A stretch of DNA of 64,000 bases from Erythroxylum novogranatense (GCA_029891385.1 CM057234.1:28925046-28989045); one strand, 5' to 3'; positions 1 through 12,424 are shown, numbered from the stretch's first letter. Notes: generated by a model from the sequence alone, not told the origin. Numbers and translations: made by a program.

Positions 1-1913
1 TTCGACTCGTTGCCATAAACCGGATCGCTCAACCCCTATTACGTATTCGCTTTACGGTCATTATTAACTCAAATCAACCATAGTCTTCGACTATGTTCGC
101 ATAATCTCGATGGATTCCAATGATATCAATCTCACGCTTGCCTCAAAGAATACATCCGCTAATTATTCCATTTAATAACTATTCGAGTTCACACTCTAAA
201 CCTTTTCTTACTCTTTCGGTGCATTCTTGTTGAAACACAACACTTCATAACACGCTTATCACCATTTCCTCGAAGTTGACTCCATTTAAAATTTCCCAAT
301 ACGGTTTGCGTTTTACAATCACCGATTGTTTTGTCAGTATCTTTTTATACACAATTTATTTGAAATTTCGATAACTCATATTACTTTCTTTTTACCAGTT
401 TGACAATTATCCATCAACAGTAACACTCTTATACGCTATTGAATTTATGCTCAATCCATTTAATCTCCTTTCATAGCATTCAAATTCCCAAAGTATCTCG
501 ATCATCATTGATTTGCATATCCATGGATATATCCATAACCTTTCTATACAGTTAATGCCCCCACACTTTATAAGGCGCCACAATTTCGGAAAATCGATCA
601 CAGTATAGTATACAACGTTATCCTTTTCCCTAGATACGCTTAATCACATTGCACTATAGTAACTAATTACCTCATAACCTTTATCGACATTTCACTATAT
701 ATTGCCACATCACCCATTTAAAACAATATAATTAACACTTAAGTACGCATAGCCTCTCAAATGTCTCTTCCACAATCATCACCATACTTTTCACACATTT
801 TCTCAAACATTTTGTCATTTCGGATAGATCCAAGACTCGATTAATTCTCAATAATTCTTAATACATATATTCCACACATGTTCCTTTACACTAACTTCTC
901 CACATAAGCCGCTATAAATCACTCCACAGGTTGAATAAACATTCATCACTTTCCGAACAGTTTTACTCAATTATTTGCGAATCAATATCCTCCTCAATGA
1001 GCAAAATCATATTACACATTCAGATCACTTACATTAGCATAATACATATTTTCTCAATAATAGATTTTATCTCTGACACTTGAGTCTCAACTCAGATTAG
1101 AATCCCTCATTTCAAATTTAACTCTCTATCGTCCTTTCATTAATCACCATTTACTTTCATTCATCGATTTTACTCATGAAATTCTTCAACATCACAGTTG
1201 TCACATGTCTTATCGGTCATTCTCAATACCTAGAAACTCAATTCCAACTATGCACAATATCCCATATAGATCAATCACACATCCATATAATCGAGCAATT
1301 AAACCTAACATCTGTTTCATTTCTCCGTATCATTATCTTACCTTTTAATCTTTTCGTTATTACATCCTACCTTGAATTTTCACACTCAAAATCGACATCA
1401 TAGATTTACCATCATTCTAAATTTCTCACTAACGTAATCGATCTTCATCATAAATCATTATTTATAACACTTATCACGAGAATCAATCCCAATTGTAACA
1501 TTTCATTTCATTCCCTTTTACACACCGGAACTCGTCATTTCTATCATATTTCTATTTCTCTATCAATCCACAAGTCTATATTCATATCACATATTTCAGT
1601 ACCACTCTCTTTTGCATATGATCGTATATCCATCAATATCGATACACTAAATGTTCATTTGTCATATCGCACCATATACTTTTTTTTATCCTTCGATGAT
1701 CGCCACTTCCTTTATCACACTCTACCGCCTTATCATTTCCTCTCTATCTCGACCGCTTATCGATCGATACACGCTCATGCATACGACTCATACGCTAGAC
1801 CGGGGATCAGTTGTCACTGTCTGTCGTGACGACTTTACGACTTTAATGCATGTAACTCAGTACAAATTTCAGAACGCCCATGTACAATCGCATTTCGGCT
1901 CGATACCATTAAA
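1..1913 (-). mobile_element. Internal leader region of gypsy element D (runs off left edge)
   Basis: This stretch lies just inside the minus-oriented LTR at 1914-5051 and begins, on the minus strand, with a near-match to the iMet-tRNA primer site, so I read it as the untranslated leader of element D. The plus strand is strikingly poor in G. No frame shows gag, protease or polymerase motifs, and the short open frames here look like chance. A 1.9-kb leader is long compared with element E, whose gag starts about 145 bp after the primer site. Part of this could therefore be another insertion. The coding region of D would lie left of the window. Confidence 0.5.
1897..1908 (-). other. Primer binding site of element D (degenerate)
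   Basis: On the minus strand the sequence is TGGTATCGAGCC, five bases inside the LTR end at 1914. It differs from the usual plant iMet-tRNA primer site TGGTATCAGAGCC by loss of one A (a CAG-to-CG change). It orients D on the minus strand and makes 1914-5051 its 5' LTR. Confidence 0.6.
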
Positions 1914-3780
1914 TGTAACACCCACACCACAGGATCCGAACCCGACATCCACAAAGGATATCCGTCCGTGTACCCACGAGAATGGTGTGCTAACCACTCG
2001 ATCAGAAATCAGTACATTACTTTTAAATAACAAATGCGCGGAAGTCTATCCAATTGGGTACAAACATTTTCAATAGCCACTGAGATCAATCTTACGAATA
2101 CAAATAACCATTTTAGTACAAAAATCAAGACATGCAATGCAGACGCGAACTGATCCCGACTTCTGACCTTCACTTGAATCCTGCGAACATACTCCCGTTT
2201 TGCTAACGGGGTACTCTTCGATTCCTGAAAATAAGTTGCAATGTTGGGTGAGTTTATAACTCGGTGAAAACCATCATCGATAGTTCACTCGAATCATGCA
2301 TTACGGCGTATCGCGTATAGCACAAGACTGATAGTAGTCAATTAACGATGATCGTATAATATTATATAAAGACGATATAACGATTCTGATGATAAATATT
2401 CTGATATTATACATAATTCACAAAGATAACTAATTACATGATCTACCATACCGTAGATTACAAGATGGCCTCACGATTCGCGATAGTCTATTAACGATCT
2501 ATGGTAATCATACATAGCAATTTACTGATGTCACATCACGGTTCGCATATTATCGCAGATTTACATAAATCATGTCAACACGCAATCACCATTCATTCAC
2601 AATAATTTGTAGTAGATAGATCACGGTCATTCACACGAATCATGCGGTCATTTCGGATATTCAATACAAGATGCAATGCATATGAGACTCTTTCCATTAT
2701 TCGATGTTGTGCCCAAGTGCTCATCGGTGATCGGTTGGGCTGTCGAGATTTCTCCCTCGGGCAGGCTCGGTCGATGCAGTGTTTAGGATAAATCCCCTGG
2801 GCTCGAGCTCGGCCAAGAGTAACGATGATCAATGGGACGCGTCAGGGATTTCTCCCCTCGGGCTAAGCCCGGTCAGTACAGTGTTCGAGCTCGAGGCTCT
2901 TTTCAGTGATAATTGCAATTTGGGACACGTCCATTATCTGATCATGCATTTATGCATGCGGTGCGATGTTCAAGAATTCAAGATTCAAAGATTCAAGAAT
3001 TTACAGTATGGCTACAAAGCCCGAAGATATCGCCTCCAAAGGTCACTCAAGAATTCAATCCAATACGAGAATCGTATGCGAATCACCACATATAATTCAA
3101 GATAATACGTCTGATTCACTCATACATTTCAAAGGGTCATACAAGAGTCCATTCAATACGGTGAGAACATACGGTTCGATCATGTATATTTCAATAATCA
3201 TGCAATTTACGGTGTCATGTAGCGCCCGCTTCAATCAAAGAAAAGCATACAATTCAATCACATTCATTTCAAGAATTCATACGGTGAGCATTTAGCCAAT
3301 CAAGAATTTGAGAAACCAACTAGGTTACTCACCAGAACTTCCGAGCAATTGCCCGAAGTCCCAAAGAATGTCCGTGGAACGATGATCCAACGGCGCCACT
3401 ATAACAAAGAAAGTACAACCCATTACTAATTGCCCAATAAAACAATGACAAGAATGCATATGTCTCGGTGCAAATGATGTACAATGCGTGTTCACGATTT
3501 TCCTGCCAAATCCCAATTTCGATACCTTAAGCCCAATTCCACTTTCTTACTCAATTGCTCGACAATAATTGATCCATCCTATGATCCACCAATTTCCTAT
3601 ATTCATACTTCCTATAACAATTTCATATCCATCGGTCAAATTATCCAAAGGAAAATCTCAATTAAAACTCCAATTGTCTCAATTCAAGACTTAGATCACA
3701 CTATAAACCATAATTAACCTTAAATCTCAAGAATCAAGATCAATTAAATTAAATTCCAACTCTCAATATTTTTCTCAATA

Positions 3781-3836
3781 GTAGACCTCTTTCCTAGTTC
3801 ACGGTGAATTGAGAATCACCTCAATCGGAGGTCTAC
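3781..3836. repeat. Nested inverted repeat inside the D LTR
   Basis: The outer arms GTAGACCTC (3781-3789) and GAGGTCTAC (3828-3836) are perfect 9-bp complements. Between them GGTGA (3803-3807) pairs with TCACC (3816-3820). Together they can form a two-stem hairpin in DNA or in the LTR transcript. Confidence 0.6.
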
Positions 3837-3894
3837 ACCATAAGTTATGTCCCATAAACGAATATACATTCAATCGAAAATCGCCCTATACGTC

Positions 3895-4125
3895 ATGACC
3901 ACGCCCTTTCGTCAGCGACGTGAAAAGCTCACTAAATCGCGACGTAGGGGACCGCTTCGTCGCGTTATAAAGCCACGTTAAATCGCGACGTGGAACCCAT
4001 TCGTCGCGACGCACCAATCCACGCTCGTCGCGACTAATAAAAATAATTACATTCAATTATTCGTCGTGACGAAGCCCTCGGCGCTTCTGCGCTCGTCGCG
4101 ACGTGCGACGTGCGATGATCCGATC
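3895..4125. repeat. CpG-rich cluster of CGTCGCGACG palindromes in the D LTR
   Basis: A GC-rich island sits in an AT-rich LTR. The 10-bp palindrome CGTCGCGACG is perfect at 4002-4011 and 4094-4103. CGTCGTGACG is at 4062-4071, CGTCGCGACT at 4026-4035, an 11-base version with an extra A at 3910-3920, and TCGCGACGT half-sites lie near 3936 and 3982. A similar motif family occurs in the LTRs of element E. Confidence 0.65.
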
Positions 4126-5051
4126 GTCTTCTCCGATCGTTTTCCGTCCATTTTCTCACTCTAAACCCCATTAAACACTCTCAACTACTCAAATCAACTA
4201 TAATAAAGGCCATAAATGCAGTAGGAACCATTAATAACAACATTAAACCAGTAAAAACTTACCAAATCACAGATCGATCCTCAAATCCCTCAAAATCGCC
4301 GTAAGCCCTAAAATGTTTCAAATCCAACGATGATCCATTTTCAGCTCCTCAATCCTTTATCAATCACATATTACCAGTTAGCCTTACACAATAGGAGGGA
4401 AAACCATAAGAAAATCAAAGAACCTCACCGATGGGGAGGATCGAAGATCACCGTGGGAGAACGAGAAACTTGCGATGGCCTTCGGTAGTTTCTCCCCAAT
4501 TTTTTCCAAACCTAGCTATTTATAGGCATAGGTCTCCAAATCAGTCCAAATTTCAGTCTCTAAATTTCAGTGGCTCAACGTATTTATTTCCTATCAGTCT
4601 CACTCTAACTTTTCCATTTCCATTGAACAATTCTTTCGATACTATACGGTCAATCGGTCAGTCTCTCAATTATTTCCAGTCCGGGCTTTTCCTCCCGAAT
4701 TTCCCGAAAATTTCCTATAAGCCATCATCAATTTCCAATTACACTCAAACTATTTTAAATCAGTCACTTGAACACATTAACTCCTAATTCCTCATTTAAT
4801 CACGATTCATTCAGTCCAGTCAGTCCACAATTCGATCAGTTCACAAACCAGTTAATTTCCAGTCAATTCCAATTTACAATTAAATACCGAAAAATCATGA
4901 ATGCATATACCAATGAATATATGCATATGCAGTAACCCAGTTCCTCTCTAATTAGAGGCCAGTAGCATACTCAGTCAATAAATACAGTAAAACCGATCAG
5001 TCAGTCCCGATATTACCATTTTACCCTTGCTGACAATAACGGGATGTTACA

Positions 5052-7440
5052 CTTTCAGCCCTACCTGGATCAGTTCGTAATTGTCTTTATTGATGACATT
5101 TTGGTGTACTCGAGGAACAGACGGGAGCATAGTGAGTACTTGAGGATTGTTTTACAGACTATGAGGGAGAGACAACTGTATGCCAAATTCAGTAAGTGTG
5201 AATTTTAGCTGGATAGGGTGATATTCTTGGGGCATATAGTGACTGGAGAGGGTATTCAGGTTGATCCGAGTAAGATTGAGGCAGTGCTGAAGTGGGAAGC
5301 TCCACGGAATGTGACAGAGATTCGGAGTTTCCTAGGACTGGCCGGTTATTACCGGAGGTTTGTCGAGGGATTTTCACTGATCTCAGCCCCTCTGACAAAA
5401 CTTCTGAGGAAAAATGTACCTTTCAGATGGACTGAGGAGTGCCAGAAGAGCTTTGAGGAGTTGAAACATCGGTTGACTACTGCACCGGTGTTAGCTATTC
5501 CATCAGGGACTGAAGGATTTGAGGTGTTCAGTGATGCATCACATCAGGGATTGGGGTGTGTTCTGATGTAGCATGGTAGAGTGATATCATATGCCTCGAG
5601 ACAGTTGAGAGCTCATGAGGTAACTTATCCAGTGCATGATTTGGAGTTAGCTGCAGTTGTTTTTGCCCTAAAAATTTGGAGACAATATCTGTATGGTAAG
5701 ACATTTGATTTTCACGGATCATAAGAGTTTGACGATTCTTCGAGCCGAGAGAGTTGAATTTGAGACAGAGGAGATGGCTTGAGCTGCCAAGGATTATGAC
5801 TGTACCATCGAGTATCACCACAGGAAGGCCAATGTAGTGACGGATGCTCGGTAGGAAGTCTCATACTAAATGCAAATTCGATTCGAGCAATGAGGTTATC
5901 GAATTTGATTCATTGAGAGCCTTGAATGTACAGCTTTAACTGGAGCGAGGATGGAGCTTTATTGGCCACCTTGAAGCTTAGACCGATGCTCTTGGGCGTG
6001 ATCGGAGAGTTCGGACAAGGATCCCGCCTTGGTAAGACTGATTGAGAGAGCGAGATCTGATCGGGATTCTGATTTTGAGTTGAGAGATGGGACTTTATGG
6101 ATGGGTCAGAGACTGTGTATAGCCAATGTGGATGATCTGAGGCGTGAGATTTTAGAGGAGGCGCACATGGTCGCCTATGCTATGCATCCTGGTACTACCA
6201 AGATATATAACACTTTCAAGCAACATTTCTGGTGGCCTGGCATGAAAAAGCAGGTAGCGGAGTATGTATCCAGGTGTATGACGTGCCAGCAGGTTAAGGC
6301 TGAGCACTAAACTCCAGTAGGGAAACTTCATTCGTTGCCTATTCCCGAGTAGAAATGGGAACGGATTACCATGGATTTCATTATGGGGTTGCCCAAGACT
6401 CCGAGGCAGCATGATGCTATCTGGGTCATAGTGGACCGATTAACTAAATCGACCCATTTCTTGCCAGTGAAGGAGAATAATTCCCTTGATCAGTTGGCCC
6501 AGAAGTATGTGGCTGAGGTAGTGAGACTACACGGGGTTCCGGTGTCGATAGTGTCAGACAGGGATCCCAGATTCACGTCGAGATTCTGACAGAGCTTGCA
6601 GTCTGCTATGGGTACTAAGTTGAATTTCAGTACAACATTTCATCCTCAGACAGATGGGCAGAGTGAGAGGACGATTAAGACTATTGAGGACATGCTTCGG
6701 GCTTGTGTATTGGAGTTCAGAGGAGCATGGGATAAGTATTTGGCTCTGATTGAGTTCGCTTATAATAATCATTATCACAGCAGTATTGGAATGGCACCGT
6801 ATGAGGCTCTGTATGGGCGGCAGTGTCGATAGCCTCTGTATTGGGATGAAGAGGATGTGAGGATGATTGAGGGTCCTGAGCTGATTCAGGATACTGTAGA
6901 TAAGGTGAAACTGATTCGGAGTCGCATCAAGACGGCTTAGGATAGACAGAAGAGTTATGTGGATCAACACAGGAGGGAGATGGAGTATAATGTGGGAGAC
7001 AAGGTATTCTTAAGGGTGTCACCGTGGCGTGGTGTACTGAGATTTGGTAAAAAGGGGAAGTTAAGCCCTAGGTACATTGGTCCCTATGAGATTACTGAGA
7101 GGATAGGACCTTTGGCCTATAGGTTGGCTTTACCGACCGAGATGTCTCGCCATATGACGCCTTCCACGTGAGTATGCTCCATGAGATATCGGTCGATCCG
7201 GCACATGTGATACCGCTCAGAGATTGAGGTTGCTAGTAATCTGAAGTTATGTTGAGGAGCCAATCCAGATTGTCGGGTCACGGGTTAAACAGTTGAGGAA
7301 TAAAACGATTCCATTGGTGAAAGTTATCTGGAGAAATCATTCGATTGAGGAAGCCACTTGGGAGACCGAGGAGCATATGAGGAGGCAGTATCCTCATCTA
7401 TTCAATCAACCAGGTAAGAACTTCGCGGACGAAATTTTTA
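5052..7440 (+). pseudogene. Gypsy C pol remnant: RT end, RNase H, integrase, chromodomain
   Basis: The sequence opens inside reverse transcriptase with the catalytic [11 protein letters not shown] thumb motifs ([26 protein letters not shown] at about 5220-5360) and RNase H ([15 protein letters not shown], ending in a stop at 5569) follow. Integrase begins near 6029, with an HHCC zinc site (CMTCQQVKAEH before a stop at 6308) and core motifs [19 protein letters not shown] and SDRDPRF. The C-terminal module has [14 protein letters not shown] and a chromo-like VIWRNHSIEEATWE (7330-7370). At least seven in-frame stops and two frame changes (5571-6029 and 7171-7293) make it non-functional as read. 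Six of the seven stops fit single C-to-T or G-to-A changes of Gln or Trp codons conserved in element E. Confidence 0.85.
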
Positions 7441-7442
7441 TT

Positions 7443-7454
7443 AGGAGGGAGAAT
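7443..7454 (+). other. Polypurine tract of element C
   Basis: AGGAGGGAGAAT lies directly before the LTR start TGTAACATCCC at 7455. This is the plus-strand primer position, so it identifies 7455-11136 as the 3' LTR. Confidence 0.75.
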
Positions 7455-10400
7455 TGTAACATCCCACCCTCAACGGGAAGGGTAGAATAGTAATTTGGCA
7501 TAGGATGAGAGTGATTGGGCTTCATTAGGACTGTTCATGCATACTAGTATTGGTACACAGTAAATTTTGTGCACATGAAATAACTGTACATGCATACATG
7601 ACATTCCTGATTTTTGTGCCTAATGTAGTTTTACTGTGATTAACATGGTTCTTGTGTTTGAAAAATTATTCTGAGTGCGCCATTGAGAGTTTTATATTTT
7701 AAGAGATTTTTAAGAATTTTTCAGGAATTTTTCGAAAAAAATTTTCGGACCGAAAAAATCGCCAAACGGCAAACCGGTTGATTTTCGGTAGCGAAAATTT
7801 CTATCCAATGACACTGTAATATTGGGTATATTATTTTGGGATTGAAATTAGGGCCATTGGACTAGAATGAGTCAAATTGCATTAGGGTTCCTATTTACTA
7901 ATTTGTTTTTAGCCTATTTTGGCTTTTTCCTTAGAATTGCCGCTTGTCCTGTTGAATTAATGATTTTTGTCTTATGCTTAAGTCTCTCTCGGTTATACCT
8001 TATGAAAAGAATGAAAAGAAGACTTGGAAAACCAATTATTCTCCTCTCATCCGTAGCCTTGCTTCTCCTTCCTTGGTGTGCTCCTCTCTTTCCTTCGTTG
8101 GTGTCTTCTTCATACAAGAGAGTTTCTTGTTCTTTTGCTTGCTCCTCCTTCCTTCTCATGCAAATCCAACTTAAGCCTTGAGTGGATGATGATGTTGTGG
8201 GTGGAAAGTGAGGATTAGAAAGTAGAGAAAGTGGAGAAGTTGGTGTAGTATTGAAGAGGGAAAACTTGATTAGGTAAGTTTTTGTTTTAAGCTTTGGTTG
8301 TTTATTTAATGAATGAAGTGGTAGTTAGATGCATTCATTTGGAGTTATGGTGCAATTATTGTGTTTATTGATGCATGAATTGAATGAAAATTTAAGTTTG
8401 AATTGGTGGGTAAGATTATGTTAGGTATGACTTGATGAAGTAGTATGAATGAATGTTTTAGCTTGATTTTGGATTGAATATTGATGACTAATCTTACATA
8501 GAAATTAAGAGTTTCATGCTGCAAAATTTTGACTATGGGTCTAAGTGAGTGTAGGAATGATCTAGGGACTGATTTTGTGTCCAATTGGGATGCTTATGGT
8601 AGTAGAAGTTCAATTGGCATGATAGGAAGTGTATTTGAGTAGTAAAGCTGAAAATTGGTTTTTGACCTACTGTACTGTTTTGAGCATAACTTATTGTGTG
8701 GTTATGAAAATGAGGTGAGATTTGTTCCAAATGAAACTTTGACTTGTTGGCTACATTTTTGTGTGAAATAGGCATTGTCTAATTTTAGCCTTAAGAGGGT
8801 GAATTTTGGCTTGGAAAATTACTGTTGATGTCTGTATGAACAGTAACCGAACCAATGACTTAAGTGTTTTGATAATTTTTATAAATTAATTTATAAGGAA
8901 TTGATGAAAATGGTCTTGATGATAGTTGAAGCCTAGATTGTTAGCTTTCCATTGCCACTAATTTTGCAATTTTTCGATATGTATATTGGGAGATATCCAC
9001 TGTTAACTATTGACTGATTTTGTACATTGTGGTGAAACCTAGCCTAAGTGTCAGATTTGTGAGCATTCTGATTGGAAGCAATTTTAACAATTTTTGTGAA
9101 TTGAATTGGCTTGAGTGATCTTCTGAAGAGTTGTAAAGGAAGAAATTATCTTGACAATGGTATATATGATGCTATTTTTGGATATCATATTTGGGAGTAA
9201 TGAAATTGTAAAAATTGAATCTGAATTAGGTCATTGACTGCTGCTTAGGGAAGTCACTTACATGACAGTTTTGATCTTGTTAGTGATGGAATTGGATTCT
9301 GAGTCCTTTATGAAAATTGAAGTATGAGATTTTATCTTTCCAGTGATATAAGGTAGTGATTTTTTTGACATTTGTGCTAGGAGATATGCTGCTTTGAAAT
9401 GTACTATTCAGATTGGGAGATTTCAGTGGGCAGATGCTTTGGTGAATTGTTTGGACTAGTTAGCAAATGAATTTGATTTCTTGTTGTTCATGAAAGTTGT
9501 AGATAACATTGGGATATTTCTGAGCATATTTATTGTGTAATTTTTGACAAAGGAAATGAGAAGTTATTGAATTTACAAGATACTGTACTGTTTTAAAACC
9601 CATTGACTAGGCAGTAGGTTTAATTGGATTTTTGACACCCTTAGGGGTGAAATTGATTTTTATGGCCTTCATGAAACTTGTATAGGTTTTCATGATCTTT
9701 CCAACGAGATATGGTTTGTAATTTTATGAATTGTGTGCAAAGAGTTATAGGTGTTCGAATTTCGGTTTGAAAATAGGAAAAAGAGAAGGAAATAGGGGCA
9801 ACATATATTGATATATATTAATTGTTTTATTTGATTTTTGTGCTTTTTTGGGACTTTTTGGACGGAAAATTGACGTGGGTCTGGGTAATGGTTATTTAGT
9901 CACTGTTTTATTTATTTTTGGACCGATAGAGATCCGAATTGAGTAATTTCTGTGTTATTAGATTTTTAATTTTTAGACGGATTTTTATGATGGAAAAGTT
10001 TGGTTTAGGGCCGGGAATATCATACACATGCATTGTACACCGTATACATCATTAACTCGTTCTGATTGGACAATTAGTAATAGTTATCTTCTCTGATTAT
10101 TATAGAGGCACAATTGGAGCATCGATCGACCGACGTAGCAGAGACTTCCCGGCATTAGCTCGGAAGTAATAGGTGAGTAACCTAGATGGGTTTCTCAATT
10201 ATTATTTGTCTAATATGGGGATAATGGTGGGATCAAGAATGTGTAAATTGTGTGACTTGTTTGCCCTTACTGGGATTACTATGATTAATTGTGACTTATG
10301 GACTGTTAATTGTGAATTATGGACTGTTAATTGTAACTGATGGACTGTTAATTGTGCATTATGGACTGTTAGTTAACTATTCAATTGGGCATAGACATTT

Positions 10401-11136
10401 CATACATGATGCATAAACGGATAAAAATAATTGTGAACCGAGTCGCCATCGAATGTAAAACGAGCCTAGAGCTCGAAGGAGATAATCCTCCCGAGACGCG
10501 TCATCGACATCGACATCGCTAAGCGCGGTCACAACATTGAAATAAATCGAAAAAGAGTCACACGCATTGCATCTTGGATCAATACGAAATGACTTTTCTT
10601 TGATATGATGGTATGTGATTGCCGAGCTCAGACATTACTATGATCGCTGACATCGGAACATGCTTATGTGATGCATGATTGGGCGAACCATCGATGATGG
10701 TTCTTCATTGAGTTCGCAAACTCATCCAAAATTGTAATCTATTTTTCGTGGTTAAGAGTAGATCGTTAGCTCCTCAGAATGTAGAGCCTCGACATCGGAT
10801 TGGCGAGAGAGGTTATGGCTCAAAGGTCCATCACCGAGATTTCTTTTGGAGACTTGTAGTTAGAACTGTTCTTTGTGCCTTATTGTATAGTACTTAATGT
10901 AAAGTGTTTTGAAGGATTGTATAGACTGAAAATACTGACAGTTTGTAATTTTCTAAGTTTAAGTAAATGAAATGTAATACAGTTTGGTTTTAAAAAGTTA
11001 TCTTGTTTCTGTTTTATTATTGTGATGCCATGGAGAGTTTAGCGGTGGTTGTCAGTAGTGGTCTCTTATTGTAGGATATGTACCGGAATGACCTACGGGC
11101 GATCCGGTGGGTACTCTATGGTAAGGGGGCGCTACA
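7455..11136 (+). repeat. 3' LTR of gypsy element C
   Basis: This 3,682-bp LTR runs from TGTAACATCCC to GGGGGCGCTACA, just after a polypurine tract. It is long for a plant LTR. It shares landmarks with the D LTR but lacks the CpG palindrome island found there. The pyrimidine-rich part at 8030-8160 yields open frames of 60-104 codons without recognisable content. The adjacent CATAA (11137-11141) would be the target duplication, but the other end of C is not in view. Confidence 0.8.
10285..10368 (+). repeat. Four tandem 21-bp repeats in the C LTR
   Basis: Four consecutive copies of a 21-bp unit of the form TTAATTGTGAATTATGGACTG start at 10285, 10306, 10327 and 10348, followed by a partial fifth. 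Copies differ at only a few central positions. Confidence 0.8.
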
Positions 11137-11138
11137 CA

Positions 11139-12424
11139 TAACCATATCTTAAATGGACATCTGTGAATGCTATGAAATATGAAAATCCATCTCTAGCTTT
11201 AGTAGACACAGGGCCTCATACATCTGAATGTATAAGCTCTAACAACTCATTAGTATGTTGTCCCTTTTCAGTAAGGGAAAGTTTGGTCATTTTACTCTTT
11301 AAACAAGATTCACAAGTTTCGTATGATTCATAATCAAAAGGATCTAAATATCCTTCTTTATGTAACTTTGTGATTCTTGTTTCATTAATATGACCTAACC
11401 TACAATGTCATAAATAAGAAGGATTTTGGTCACTTAATCTCTTTTTCTTGCTATTTATTTGTAGAATTGGTCTTTCAAGATCTAATTCATACAAACCATT
11501 TATAAGCATACCGGATCCATAATAAATATCATCTTTATAAAAAGAACAACTGCTATTCTTAATATTAAAAACAATTCCATTCATGTCCAAACATGGAATA
11601 AAAATAATGTTTATTGTGATGACAAGAATATAATAACAATCATTTAGTTCAAGTACAAGACCAGAAGGCAAAGCTAAACTACAAGTTCCAATAACTAATG
11701 CTGCAACTCTTGCTCCATTACTGACTCGTAAGTCCACTTCGCCTTTTCTTAATGTTGTACTGTCTGTCAGTATCTACACATTGCTACAAATGTGAGAACC
11801 ACATCTGATATATAATACCCAAAACTGTGATACATAAGTAGAAAGATTGATTTCAATCATAAACAAACCTGAAGTTGAAGTTACACTTAACTTCTTTTCC
11901 TTCAAGATAGCAAGATAAGCTTTGTAGTTCCTCTTCCAATGTCCAACTACGTCACAATGGAAACAAATGCCCTTGTCATTCTTCTTCTTAACACTGCTTG
12001 TTGGCTTTGCTACTTTAGTAGAAGTCTTCAGATTTTTGTTCTTGTTCTTCTTCTTAAGGGTCTTACCCTTATTCTTGGAAGAAGAAGAGCCAACAATAAG
12101 AACAAAGCCAGATTCCTTCTTACGGCATCCTTCAGCAATCTTGAGCATGTTAAGTAGTTCAGCCAATGACATTTCCTTTTTGTTCATATGAAAGTTCATA
12201 ATAAATTGCGAAAACTCGGGATGAGAGACTAGAGCACTAAATCAATGCTTAACTTGAGATTCAGGTCATACCCCAATTGGCCTAATTTTTCAATGTAGCC
12301 AATCATCTGTAGAGCATAAATTTCCACTAATGATCCAGGAGCCATCTGACATTGAAATAGGGCTCTCACAGTCTTAAACCTCTCCACCAACTCTGAGTAC
12401 CAAACAACTCTTGAAGGTGCAAGC
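11139..12424 (-). pseudogene. Copia A gag end, protease, pre-integrase and integrase start
   Basis: Read on the minus strand from 12,424: a gag segment with KTVRALFQCQ and LQMIGYIEKLGQLGYDLN, a gag tail with LAELLNMLKIAEG, and a CCHC zinc knuckle CFHCDVVGHWKRN whose last Cys is lost. A protease region follows in which the active-site D-T-G is replaced (WVLYIRCGSHICSN), then the pre-integrase domain (LRVSNGARVAALVIGT; LYELDLERPI) and the HHCC region GHINETRITKLHKEG with CESCLKSKM. The integrase start HSDV is followed by a stop. The lost catalytic Asp and multiple stops show it is dead. It ends abruptly at the C LTR boundary. Confidence 0.8.

Larger units (their letters stand above)
1914..5051 (-). 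repeat. 5' LTR of gypsy element D
   Basis: On the minus strand this 3,138-bp block begins TGTAACATCCC and ends GGGTGTTACA, so it has TG...CA ends. It is related to the LTR of element C (7455-11136): both contain a 'GGTGAGTAACCTAG' segment, a 'GATGATGGTT' segment before a 'GAGTT..AAACTCA' stretch, and similar ends, but they differ in length. It abuts the interrupted reverse-transcriptase frame of C exactly at 5051/5052, as expected for an insertion into C. Open frames inside it, including a 141-codon one overlapping its left end, have no recognisable content. Confidence 0.75.
5052..11136 (+). mobile_element. Ty3/gypsy element C, 3' part (chromodomain, Tekay/Del-like)
   Basis: The visible part runs from the reverse-transcriptase active site through RNase H and integrase to a chromodomain-like tail, then a polypurine tract and a 3.7-kb 3' LTR. 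The protein is close to that of element E throughout, so it belongs to the same broad chromovirus lineage. The 5' LTR, gag, protease and most of the reverse transcriptase are absent: D was inserted at 5051/5052, and the remainder should lie to the left, outside the window. On the right the LTR ends at 11136, directly against the pol of copia A, so C itself inserted into A. Confidence 0.8.

Noticed and set aside
1651..2076. 141-codon open frame
   Set aside because: It crosses the D primer site and LTR end, has no recognisable content and uses composition-biased sequence.
7867..8181. Overlapping open frames of 66-104 codons on both strands
   Set aside because: They lie in the pyrimidine-rich part of the C LTR and have low-complexity Leu/Ser or Lys/Glu composition.
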